From an uncultured Clostridium sp. (GTDB lineage Bacteria > Bacillota > Clostridia > TANB77 > CAG-508): a stretch of 52,702 nt of DNA. This document shows, piece by piece, positions 45,468 through 52,702 of this stretch. The notes beneath the pieces were generated by a model. That model was given only the letters and a program-made list of their open reading frames with translations. It did no database searches and was not told where the DNA came from. Location: NCBI GenBank assembly GCA_946496575.1, contig CAMMHE010000007.1, forward strand, positions 1 through 52,702, written 5' to 3'. Position 1 is the first letter of the stretch. Every line of letters begins with the position of its first letter. Made by a program: the position numbers and the translations under genes.

Positions 45468-46262
45468 TTATTCCTTCACAGGTATAAAATTTTTTGCAAA
45501 TTTGTATTTGTCTCTGTTTTTTATGTAAAAATAACCAATTATTGAAAATGTAATAGCTCCTATTAGGTTTACAAATAAATCTTCCATAGTATCATTTATT
45601 CCTACATCTAAATATCCTCCATCTATAACTACCAGCTCTTTACCATCTTTATCATATAACACTGTTTTTTCAATATCTTTTATAATTACAGTATTGTTAG
45701 ATTTTTTTGGATCTAATTCAACAGTTGCTAATGTTGTAATCAAAGTATCTTTTTGCATATCAAATAAAAACACTTTATCAGCAATATATTCATAAAATTC
45801 CCAGCATACACCTACTGTCATACTAAAGCAAAAAGCTACTATTGTAACATATATAGGAGATAATTTTAATTTTTTGCTATTTTTATTTAATAAATCAACT
45901 AATGAAAATCCTACTGCTGCACATAAAAATCCGTTTATTGTATGTAATATGACATCCCAATTTGGTATATTTCCATAGAAATTATAAATTTCTCCCAAAA
46001 TTTCTGCTGAAAATATGAATAGATATATTATTATTTCTAATAAACTTGGCAATGTTATTTTTAATTTAGTCTTTATTAATGTTGGAATTGTAAATAAAAT
46101 TAGTGATACTATACATAAGAATGCTCCATTAATATCTCCTCTTATTATTTGCCTTATCATACAAAATATTACAAGTGTACGTAATACTATGTATACAACA
46201 ATACTACTTTTATTGCTCTGTTTATATACATCTTTTAATTTTTTTTCTGCACTAAATCTCAT
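45468..46262 (-). CDS. Multi-pass membrane protein (YjdF/DUF2238-like)
   Basis: About seven helices. Conserved-looking features are NWDVILHTINGFLCAAVGFS, VGVCWEFYEYIADK and DTMEDLFVNLIGAITFSIIG, similar to YjdF/DUF2238 proteins (HT.NG, WE..E, DT..DL..N..GA). A charged loop near residues 180-225 lies outside or inside. The frame is open to 46295, but AGAGGA stands before the ATG at 46262. Function unknown. Confidence 0.6.
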   Translation of the reverse strand: MRFSAEKKLKDVYKQSNKSSIVVYIVLRTLVIFCMIRQIIRGDINGAFLCIVSLILFTIPTLIKTKLKITLPSLLEIIIYLFIFSAEILGEIYNFYGNIPNWDVILHTINGFLCAAVGFSLVDLLNKNSKKLKLSPIYVTIVAFCFSMTVGVCWEFYEYIADKVFLFDMQKDTLITTLATVELDPKKSNNTVIIKDIEKTVLYDKDGKELVVIDGGYLDVGINDTMEDLFVNLIGAITFSIIGYFYIKNRDKYKFAKNFIPVKE

Positions 46263-46326
46263 TTTTATTCCTCTCTTTCGATTGTTATATCTCATTTATT
46301 GTGTTAGATATTTTGTGTTTTTCAAT

Positions 46327-49300
46327 TTATTCAACACTTTTTAGACTTTCTATCATGTCTATCTTTTTTAGGATAAAATGGATTATTCTATTAACAATAA
46401 TTGAAAATGACATTGTTAAAATTGTTGCAAATAAATAACTCCAAACTGATATTCTTATTATAAATCTCAATTTATCTATTTCAACACTTGCAATTATTGC
46501 GTTTGTCAAAAAAGTTCCAAAAATTAACCCTAAAATAATTCCAATTACTGTGAATATTATGTTCTCTTTGTTTATATAGTTATCTACTTCTCTATCATAA
46601 AATCCTAAAACTTTTAGTGTTGCAAGCTCTCTTTGTCTTTCACCTATATTTATATTTGCTAAATTATATAATACAACAAATGCCAGTAATGCTGACGCAA
46701 CTATTAATATTATAACTACATAATTCATTGTAACTAATGTATTTTCAATTGATGTTATTAGAGTAGATACTTCTGATATAGAAGCAACTCCACTAATATT
46801 TAAGATTTCTTCTGAAATTCTACTTTTTGTTTGTTCATTCATGTCTTTAATATTAATTAACATAGTATTAGTTTTATAAGATTTTATATTTGATTCATAA
46901 AAATCTTGTGACATGTATACATAATGCAAAACATAATTTTTAGTTATTGCATCAATCTTCATTTTATGTTCAATGTTGTCACTATCAATTAATGTAATTT
47001 CATCTCCCATTTTAACATTTAAAAATTCTGCTACTTTATCAGTTATTATTATTCCATTATCACTTAAATTTACTTTTTCTCCGTTTATAACATCATTTAA
47101 ACTAAAGACATTTTCTATTTCATAATTTTTATTTGGTACAAATATGGTTACATCATAATTTGAGCTTTGATTTTTAAGTTTTCCAGTAGCAGTATGTATT
47201 TCAGTATAATTTTCTATTTCTTGGTTTGAATCTAAATATTGTTTTAATTCACTTATATTATTTGTATCTGATAAAGAAACCATCATCTCGTATTTAAAAA
47301 TTTCACCATATTGTGCTGATGGGATATCTGTTATAGAATCTCTAATTCCAAATCCTGTAAGCATAAGTCCAGTACATCCTGCAATTCCTACAATTGTCAT
47401 TACTGCTCTTTTTTTGTATCTAAATATATTTCTAACAGTAATCTTTTGTGAGAAATTTAATCTTTTCCAAATGATAGAAAGTTTTTCTAACATTATTTTT
47501 TTGCCATTTTTAGGTGGTTTTGGTCTCATAAGAGATGCTGGCATTTCTTTTAATTCTTTATAAGCTACTAATATCGTTGCTCCACCTATACACGCAAAAG
47601 CAAATAATATTCCTTTTAGTCCAATTGCTAATTGATATGAAACATAAAATTCAGGCATTTGATATATTGTTGAGTATATAATCCAAACAATGTTTGGTAA
47701 AAGATAAAAACCTACTGTCATTCCTATAAATCCACCTATTATACAAGCTAAAAAAGCATATAATATATATTTAGAAATTATTTGTATGTTTGTATATCCT
47801 AATGATTTTAAAGTTCCTATTTCTATTCTTTCTTCTTCTATCATTCTTGTCATTGATGTTAAGCTTATTAAAACTGCAACAATATAAAATATTACAGGAA
47901 AAATCTTTGATATATTTGACATTGTTTTTATAGCATCAAAAATATTTGTATATCCTATGTTGTCTAATCTATCTTGTATATACCATGTGGCTTTTTCTAT
48001 TTTATTTATTTCGTCTTTAGCATTATCTAATTCTTGCTGTGCTTCTTGTAATTTATTATTTGCTTCTGTTTTTGCTTCTTGCAATTCATTTTCACTTTGA
48101 GTTATTTCTTCTTTTGCTGACTCAATATCCTTTTTCCCATCAAGAATTTTTTGTTTGGCAGCTTTAATTTCTTTGTTTGCTTTTTGTTTATTTTCTTCTA
48201 AAATATTTTTTTGTTTTTCTAACTCATTTCTAGCATTATCTAGTTCTGTTGAGCTTGAAATTATTTTATTTTCTGCATTTTTAATCTCAATTTCAATCTG
48301 ATTTTTTTGTTGTTCTAATTGGTTTAGAGTTTCTTGCGTAGAAATAATTTTATTATCTATTTCAGTAGTATCTAAACCATTTTGTTCCATTTGTTTTTTT
48401 GTATTTTGCAATTCTTGTATAATCACTTTTGTTGATGCTATACTTTCACTTAATTTTTCTATTAATGCATTTGCTTCTGCTTTACTTTTTTCAAATTCTT
48501 GCCTTCCTTTTTCTAATTCTTCTGATTTTGCAGTAATCTCTTTTTCAGCCTCTTTTATCTTATTTTCTGCATCTTCAAATTGTTTTTCTGCATTTTTTTC
48601 TTGTGTGTTAAGTTCTGATTCAGATTTTTTTAATTCGTTTTCAGAATTACTAATTTCTGTTTTTGCATTTTCTATTTTGGTTTCGGCATTTGATATTTCT
48701 TGTTCAACCTCTAATTTTTTATCATCATATTGTTTTTGAGCATCTTCTAATTTATTATTTGCACTATTTACTAATTGATTATATCTAGAGTTTTGTCTTT
48801 CCTCTTTAATATTTTCAATTTCTTTGATTGTAGAATCAACTAATTCAAGATATTCTTCACTGTTTGTAACTTCTTTATCTGCATTTTTTACAGTTGCACA
48901 AAGTTCAGTATAATAATCCATATTAATTACATCATCATTTACATATATAAAAAATTCTATGTTTCCATTTCCTATTGAGGTATTACCTCTTTCAGTAGAT
49001 ATATATAATGGAGATTCTACTATACCAACTACTTTTAATTCTTTTTGCATAAATATGGATGTTCCATCTTCATTTGTATCATCATTTTGTAATTTTATTG
49101 TTTTACCTATGTATTCTTCTAAATTACCATTTATTGAATACCTCTTGTCTAATAAACATTCATTAGAATTTTGTGGTAAATTTCCAGATAATATTACAGG
49201 TATATTAACATTTTCATTGTATTCTATTACTTTACATATACTTTCTTTATCATTAAATTCTACTATTGAATCTTTTGTTTGTATTCCATATACATTTTCT

Positions 49301-49545
49301 ATCCCCTCTATTTTTTGTATTTCTTCAATGTCTTCTTCTGTTAATCCTAAAGTTGAGATTATATTTATATCATGCATTTTTGTATTATCTGCATATCTAT
49401 CTAGACTATCTAACATATCAGGACTCGTAGCAACGAGACCTGCGTAAAATCCAACTCCTAAAAAAGCCATTATAAGAATTGACAAGAATCTTCTTCTTGT
49501 CTTTATTATTGATTTAAAATTATTCTTTATTAAAGATTTTTTCAT
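46327..49545 (-). CDS. FtsX-like ABC transporter permease with a large coiled coil
   Basis: 1072 residues. A first helix (residues 15-40) is followed by an extracytoplasmic domain and a long coiled coil, about residues 255-545, rich in Glu/Lys/Asn heptads (EKEITAKSEELEKGRQEFEK is one). Then three helices (VIFYIVAVLISLTSMTRMIE, with EEERIEIGTLKSLGY of the FtsX domain), a second extracytoplasmic domain, and three further helices with LATLKVLGFYDREVDNYINK. The FtsX/MacB layout with an internal coiled coil suggests export or cell-wall signalling. Its ATPase is encoded 24 bases upstream. Confidence 0.85.
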   Translation of the reverse strand: MKKSLIKNNFKSIIKTRRRFLSILIMAFLGVGFYAGLVATSPDMLDSLDRYADNTKMHDINIISTLGLTEEDIEEIQKIEGIENVYGIQTKDSIVEFNDKESICKVIEYNENVNIPVILSGNLPQNSNECLLDKRYSINGNLEEYIGKTIKLQNDDTNEDGTSIFMQKELKVVGIVESPLYISTERGNTSIGNGNIEFFIYVNDDVINMDYYTELCATVKNADKEVTNSEEYLELVDSTIKEIENIKEERQNSRYNQLVNSANNKLEDAQKQYDDKKLEVEQEISNAETKIENAKTEISNSENELKKSESELNTQEKNAEKQFEDAENKIKEAEKEITAKSEELEKGRQEFEKSKAEANALIEKLSESIASTKVIIQELQNTKKQMEQNGLDTTEIDNKIISTQETLNQLEQQKNQIEIEIKNAENKIISSSTELDNARNELEKQKNILEENKQKANKEIKAAKQKILDGKKDIESAKEEITQSENELQEAKTEANNKLQEAQQELDNAKDEINKIEKATWYIQDRLDNIGYTNIFDAIKTMSNISKIFPVIFYIVAVLISLTSMTRMIEEERIEIGTLKSLGYTNIQIISKYILYAFLACIIGGFIGMTVGFYLLPNIVWIIYSTIYQMPEFYVSYQLAIGLKGILFAFACIGGATILVAYKELKEMPASLMRPKPPKNGKKIMLEKLSIIWKRLNFSQKITVRNIFRYKKRAVMTIVGIAGCTGLMLTGFGIRDSITDIPSAQYGEIFKYEMMVSLSDTNNISELKQYLDSNQEIENYTEIHTATGKLKNQSSNYDVTIFVPNKNYEIENVFSLNDVINGEKVNLSDNGIIITDKVAEFLNVKMGDEITLIDSDNIEHKMKIDAITKNYVLHYVYMSQDFYESNIKSYKTNTMLINIKDMNEQTKSRISEEILNISGVASISEVSTLITSIENTLVTMNYVVIILIVASALLAFVVLYNLANINIGERQRELATLKVLGFYDREVDNYINKENIIFTVIGIILGLIFGTFLTNAIIASVEIDKLRFIIRISVWSYLFATILTMSFSIIVNRIIHFILKKIDMIESLKSVE

Positions 49546-49569
49546 ATATAATAGACCTTTCTATATTTA

Positions 49570-50271
49570 CTACCACTCAATATCATCTATAGATACTGGA
49601 CTTTGATTTATTGTAATATTTTCAGCTGTTCCATTTTTAAAATGAATAACTTTATCTGCCATTGGTGCTAATGCACTATTATGCGTGATTATTAATACAG
49701 TCATGTTCTCTTTTCTAGACATATCTTGCAATAATTTTAATATGCTTTTTCCTGTTTTATAATCAAGTGCTCCTGTTGGCTCATCACATAATAAAAGTTT
49801 AGGATTTTTTGCTATTGCTCTTGCTATTGCTACTCTTTGTTGCTCACCACCTGAAAGTTGAGATGGAAAATTATTTTTTCTACCAGTTAGTCCAACTTTA
49901 TCTAAGATTTCATCAACATTTAGTGCATCTGGACATAATTGAGTCGCAAGTTCAACGTTTTCTTTTGCTGTTAAATTCTGCACTAAATTATAAAATTGAA
50001 AAACAAAACCTATTTCATTTCTTCTATACTTAATTAATTGCTTTCTATTTAATTTTGTGATTTCTTTATTGTCTACATATACTTCTCCCGATGTAGCTGT
50101 ATCCATACCTCCTAAAATATTAAGCGTAGTAGTTTTCCCTGCACCACTTGGTCCAACTATTACAACTAATTCTCCTTTTTCTATACCAAAATTTGTATTA
50201 TTCAAGGCTTTTATTGTTACTTCTCCCATTTTATATTCTTTAATAATATTCCTAAATTCTATATATGCCAT
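49570..50271 (-). CDS. ABC transporter ATP-binding protein (MacB/LolD type)
   Basis: Walker [20 protein letters not shown], signature [20 protein letters not shown], Walker [18 protein letters not shown], and H-loop [10 protein letters not shown] are complete. Q-loop is [14 protein letters not shown]. 233 residues. It drives the FtsX-type permease at 46327, the following gene. Class known as type VII ABC (mechanotransmission). Confidence 0.95.
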   Translation of the reverse strand: MAYIEFRNIIKEYKMGEVTIKALNNTNFGIEKGELVVIVGPSGAGKTTTLNILGGMDTATSGEVYVDNKEITKLNRKQLIKYRRNEIGFVFQFYNLVQNLTAKENVELATQLCPDALNVDEILDKVGLTGRKNNFPSQLSGGEQQRVAIARAIAKNPKLLLCDEPTGALDYKTGKSILKLLQDMSRKENMTVLIITHNSALAPMADKVIHFKNGTAENITINQSPVSIDDIEW

Positions 50272-50297
50272 TAGATCTCCTCCTTTAAGTTATAGTA

Positions 50298-50864
50298 TTA
50301 ATTATGTATAATATTCAAATGCTCTAGCAATATTTTTATTCCAATTAAAATTAATATAATTCCTCCTATAAATTCTGCTTTATTTTGATACTTGTCTCCA
50401 AATTTATTTCCAATTTTTGTTCCCAATATAGACAATAAAAATGTAATTACTCCTATGATACTAACTGATAAAATTAAATTAACATTTAAAAATGCAAATG
50501 TTATTCCTACTGCTAGTGCATCTATACTTGTTGCTATAGCCAATACAATCATTGTTTTGAATCTTATATCATCATTGTAGTCTTCATAATTTGAATTAAA
50601 TGAGTTTTTAATCATGTTTCCCCCTATTGCACTTAATAGTATAAAGGCTATCCAATGATCTGTACTTGTTATTATTTTTTCAAATGCCTTTCCTAGAAAA
50701 TATCCAATAGTTGGCATTAAAGCTTGAAATATTCCAAAATATATTCCTATAATTATAGATTTTTTCCAAGTTACTTTTTTTATTGATATTCCCTTGCAAA
50801 CTGATACTGCAAAAGCATCCATTGCTAATCCAATACTTAATAATATTATTTCTATTGCTTTCAT
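50298..50864 (-). CDS. mntP: Putative manganese efflux pump MntP
   Basis: 188 residues with six helices and the family motifs [20 protein letters not shown] and [20 protein letters not shown] (the two Asp-containing DAFAVS/DALAVG repeats). It exports Mn2+. Upstream sequence shows no clear yybP-ykoY riboswitch. The gene runs just before the ABC ATPase with a 26-base gap. Confidence 0.93.
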   Translation of the reverse strand: MKAIEIILLSIGLAMDAFAVSVCKGISIKKVTWKKSIIIGIYFGIFQALMPTIGYFLGKAFEKIITSTDHWIAFILLSAIGGNMIKNSFNSNYEDYNDDIRFKTMIVLAIATSIDALAVGITFAFLNVNLILSVSIIGVITFLLSILGTKIGNKFGDKYQNKAEFIGGIILILIGIKILLEHLNIIHN

Positions 50865-51040
50865 CTTATTTTCCTTTCATATAATAATATATATTTGTTT
50901 TAGTTAATATTATTATACTTGATGGAAGCTTAATATAATATCTTTATAATCTAGTTAGATAATAACATATGTGTAAAAAAAAAACAACATTTGTATTAAA
51001 ACTCCTGCTTCTAATATAATAGGTATTTGTTAACTATAAA
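50865..51040. other. Intergenic region upstream of mntP
   Basis: About 175 bases with long A/T tracts. A yybP-ykoY-type manganese riboswitch was looked for and not found. A GGAAAA-type ribosome site precedes mntP. Confidence 0.4.
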
Positions 51041-51042
51041 AA

Positions 51043-51062
51043 ATCCCCAGTTATCTGGGGAT
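51043..51062 (-). terminator. Terminator of the cotJC remnant
   Basis: ATCCCCAG/CTGGGGAT stem, 4-base loop, then TTTTTTATA on the minus strand, 22 bases past the cotJC stop. Confidence 0.85.
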
Positions 51063-51083
51063 GGTTGAATTATAAATTATTAT

Positions 51084-51430
51084 TTAGTTAGATCCACAAT
51101 TACAATTATTATTGTTGTTATTCATATTATTCATATAAAATTTTTTTTCAGCTAATTTATCTTGTACTCCTCTAAGTGCTTCTCCAAATCTTTGGAAATG
51201 CACAATTTCTCTTTCTCTTAAAAATCTTAATGGATCTATTACATCTGGATTATCTTTGCTTAAATCTATTAATTTTTCATAAGTTGCTCTGGCTTTTTGT
51301 TCTGCTGCTAAATCTTCTTGTAAATCTGCAATTGGATCTCCTTTTACTGCTAATACTGACGCTGTGAATGGAAAACCTGCCGCAGCTTGTGGATATACTC
51401 CTAATCCATGTGGTGTGTGTTGGGTATATA
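51084..51430 (-). pseudogene. cotJC: cotJC (manganese-catalase-like spore coat protein), 5' part missing
   Basis: The minus strand reads HGLGVYPQAAAGFPFTASVL, AVKGDPIADLQEDLAAEQKA, NPDVIDPLRFLREREIVHFQ and RFGEALRGVQDKLAEKK, then an Asn-rich tail NNNNNNCNCGSN. This is the C-terminal half of CotJC. About 90 residues that should precede it, including the first metal ligands, are absent: an in-frame stop stands at 51453-51455 and no start codon is available. The terminator is intact. So the gene was cut near 51430 and cannot make a full coat protein. The remaining part shows no further damage, so the event is recent or the 5' part lies elsewhere. Confidence 0.85.
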
Positions 51431-51477
51431 TCCTAAAAGAAAAAATATGTAACTACTTATTTTGTACGAGAAACTTT

Positions 51478-51499
51478 ATGCCTACATTTTTGTAGGCAT
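51478..51499 (+). terminator. Orphan terminator hairpin at the junction
   Basis: ATGCCTACA/TGTAGGCAT, perfect 9-base stem with a TTTT loop, followed by TGTTTATT. No plus-strand gene ends before it, so it probably came with a foreign segment. Confidence 0.6.
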
Positions 51500-51583
51500 T
51501 GTTTATTACCTTACAACTTTATTCTGCTTAAAATCGATTGTGAGGGCAAATACACTTAAAAAAAGCAAATTCTGTATGATTTA

Positions 51584-51611
51584 TTGATTTTTCACTATTT
51601 TATGGTATAAT
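51584..51611 (+). promoter_or_regulatory. Promoter of the RipA/TIR unit
   Basis: TTGATT (51584-51589), 16-base spacer ending TGG, and a perfect TATAAT (51606-51611), 24 bases before the ATG; an extended -10 is likely. Confidence 0.75.
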
Positions 51612-51635
51612 TTCTGTGTGGAGGTTCAAGTATAT

Positions 51636-52121
51636 ATGAAGTTAATTAACACAAATAATCTTACAACTGATGCAGGGAAAAATAATTTATTGGAACAATA
51701 TAAAACATATGTAGAATCAGCAGATAAAATAAGTGATAGAAGGATAAATGTAAATACATTTTTTATAACATTAAATTCAGCATTAATAACAGTTATGACT
51801 ATTTTCTTTTCTAATACATATTTATTATTACTTTTAGCATTTCTAGGTATTATTTTTTCTATCTTATGGTTTTTAAACATAAAAAACTATAAGCAAATTA
51901 ATAGTTGTAAATTTGATATTATACAACAAATAGAAAAATATTTGCCTATTAATTTATATAAAGCAGAATGGGATATTTTAACCAAAAACAAATCTGATAA
52001 AAAATATATTCCAGTAAGCAAATTAGAAATGTTCTTACCATTTGTTTTTATACTTATTTATACTGTGATTATTATATATTTTTTATTTAGTAAAATTCAA
52101 ATTACTATAACTGTCAAATAA
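51636..52121 (+). CDS. RipA-like small membrane protein (two-helix + C-terminal helix)
   Basis: 161 residues. A short helical N-terminus (NNLLEQYKTYVESADKISDR), then RINVNTFFITLNSALITVMT and a second helix (NTYLLLLLAFLGIIFSILWF), a cytoplasmic region with KAEWDILTKNKSDKKYIPVS, and a C-terminal helix (FVFILIYTVIIIYFLFS). This matches the RipA family of octameric membrane proteins and the similar SLATT group of pore-like proteins found near sensors in defence clusters. The frame opens with GTG at 51618, but GGAGG stands before the ATG at 51636. It is 21 bases from the TIR-like gene and surely co-transcribed. Confidence 0.7.
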   Translation: MKLINTNNLTTDAGKNNLLEQYKTYVESADKISDRRINVNTFFITLNSALITVMTIFFSNTYLLLLLAFLGIIFSILWFLNIKNYKQINSCKFDIIQQIEKYLPINLYKAEWDILTKNKSDKKYIPVSKLEMFLPFVFILIYTVIIIYFLFSKIQITITVK

Positions 52122-52142
52122 CAAGGAAAGGAGGACTAATTA

Positions 52143-52553
52143 ATGCCAAGTTTAAAAACATACGATTTATTTATTAGCCATTCTTGGGATTACAATAGCG
52201 AGTACTATTCTCTAATTGAAAAATTAAAAGAATACCCTAATTTTTATTTTAGAAATTATAGTGTTCCAGAACATGATGCATTAGATACTAAAACTAACAC
52301 TCAACTAGAAGAAGCTCTATATAATCAAATAAAACCTGTAAATGTAGTTATTGTATTAGCTGGTATGTATGTAGATTATAGAAAGTGGATTCAAAAAGAA
52401 ATTGAAATCGCACAATATTATAATAAACCTATTATAGCTATTAAACCAAGAGGATCAGAAAGAATGCCACAAGAATTATCTAGTGTTGCTGATACAATAG
52501 TTAATTGGAATATAGATTCCATAGTAGAATCTATTCGTAATTATGCATTATAA
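52143..52553 (+). CDS. TIR-like (ThsB/DUF1863-type) protein
   Basis: The start KTYDLFISHSWDYNSEYYSL is the first strand of the DUF1863/ThsB TIR-like fold (YDLFISHSW). KPVNVVIVLAGMYVDYRKWI (strand and W), EIEIAQYYNKPIIAIKPRGS and the C-terminal DTIVNWNIDSIVESI complete the domain, in 136 residues. In Thoeris, ThsB makes a signal molecule after phage infection that activates the effector ThsA. No ThsA follows; instead a membrane protein precedes. It may signal to a pore effector. AAAGGAGG with 8-base spacing supports the ATG. Confidence 0.8.
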   Translation: MPSLKTYDLFISHSWDYNSEYYSLIEKLKEYPNFYFRNYSVPEHDALDTKTNTQLEEALYNQIKPVNVVIVLAGMYVDYRKWIQKEIEIAQYYNKPIIAIKPRGSERMPQELSSVADTIVNWNIDSIVESIRNYAL

Positions 52554-52594
52554 AAATCACTTTAAGATAAATAAAAATTAAATATTATAAACAC

Positions 52595-52631
52595 AGTCCG
52601 TTTGTAAAATAAGGTACAAACGGGCTTTTTT
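52595..52631 (+). terminator. Terminator of the RipA/TIR unit
   Basis: GTCCGTTTGTA/TACAAACGGGC, 11-base stem with one G-T pair, 8-base loop, then T6, 42 bases past the TIR stop. Confidence 0.9.
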
Positions 52632-52702
52632 GTCGTGCAAAAGAGATTTGCCACAAACTCTATAAAAGTGATAGGTGTGATGAGCCGATGCTATAAAGTT
52701 CA
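52632..52702. other. Window end after the TIR unit
   Basis: 71 bases. The composition is higher in G and C (GATAGGTGTGATGAGCCG) than the host sequence. I cannot identify it; a structured RNA or start of another element is possible. Confidence 0.3.

Larger units (their letters stand above)
51431..51617. other. Junction region between the cotJC break and the RipA/TIR module
   Basis: About 187 bases without a gene. It holds a terminator hairpin in plus orientation, an A-rich stretch, and the promoter of the next unit. Its composition does not resemble cotJC. It is the likely border of an inserted or rearranged segment. Confidence 0.5.

Noticed and set aside
50880-51000. Possible yybP-ykoY manganese riboswitch before mntP
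   Set aside because: The expected conserved loops and paired stems were not found; the region is only A/T tracts.
51176-51367. Plus-strand frame rich in Leu at 51176
   Set aside because: It is the antisense of the cotJC remnant, which matches CotJC over its whole length.
52632-52702. Start of a group II intron or ribozyme at the right edge
   Set aside because: GTGATAGGTGTGATGAGCC looks structured, but only 70 bases are visible and no diagnostic core can be confirmed.

Overview
The window comes from a very AT-rich, anaerobic, endospore-forming Firmicute, most likely an uncultured gut Clostridia. Three things point that way. Codon usage is strongly A/T biased. Sporulation genes are present: dipicolinate synthase subunit B, a CwlJ/SleB-type cortex hydrolase beside a GerQ-like coat protein, and a broken cotJC. 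So are anaerobic-metabolism genes: pta with two acetate kinases, and a class III ribonucleotide reductase next to a Crp/Fnr regulator. Shine-Dalgarno sites are strong (AGGAGG-like) and most genes lie on the minus strand.

Layout. Positions 1-9.9 kb are accessory: DUF1697, an alkyltransferase-like protein, a ClbS/DfsB-like protein, a Fic protein with its own operator-like repeats, a FlaR-like kinase, a metallo-beta-lactamase fold protein, a foreign nucleotidyltransferase, a NUDIX protein, and a surface-polymer O-acetylation pair (DHHW + MBOAT, with DUF4358 upstream). Positions 2.1-3.0 kb are a graveyard with fragments of Avd, a reverse transcriptase and a serine recombinase. From 10.8 to 41.3 kb the genes are mostly core: dtd, tsaC, an ABC exporter, a Xer-type recombinase, dpaB, ackA x2, pta, gerQ-like, cwlJ, trmB, rluA, rnpB RNA, an amidoligase, der-plsY-gpsA, an LTA-synthase-like protein, rplU-rpmA, tgt, mutS, miaB and nrdD. 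From 41.5 to 50.9 kb come an Fnr-like regulator, two unrecognised large proteins, a membrane protein, an FtsX-type ABC system and mntP. At the right end cotJC has lost its 5' part, and beside the break lies a two-gene RipA-like membrane protein + TIR-like module that looks like a defence system.

Main discovery candidate. Three otherwise intact genes (DHHW, MBOAT, dpaB) each carry one +1 frameshift, and each shift is at the same four bases, CGGA. The zero frame meets CGG; dropping the C restores GGA, a Gly that fits the protein family, and gives normal-length proteins of 374, 468 and 193 residues. I checked every CGG on the coding strand of the other recognised native genes and found none in frame. 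The only other in-frame CGG codons (three) are in one compositionally foreign gene. This suggests that CGG is unassigned or hungry here and that CGG-A is recoded by +1 frameshifting. No tRNA gene is in the window, so the mechanism is inference.

Other notable points: NrdD ends before its glycyl-radical loop; the Fic motif lacks its catalytic His; an amidoligase carries N-terminal repeats of about 30 residues; and acetate kinase is duplicated in tandem.
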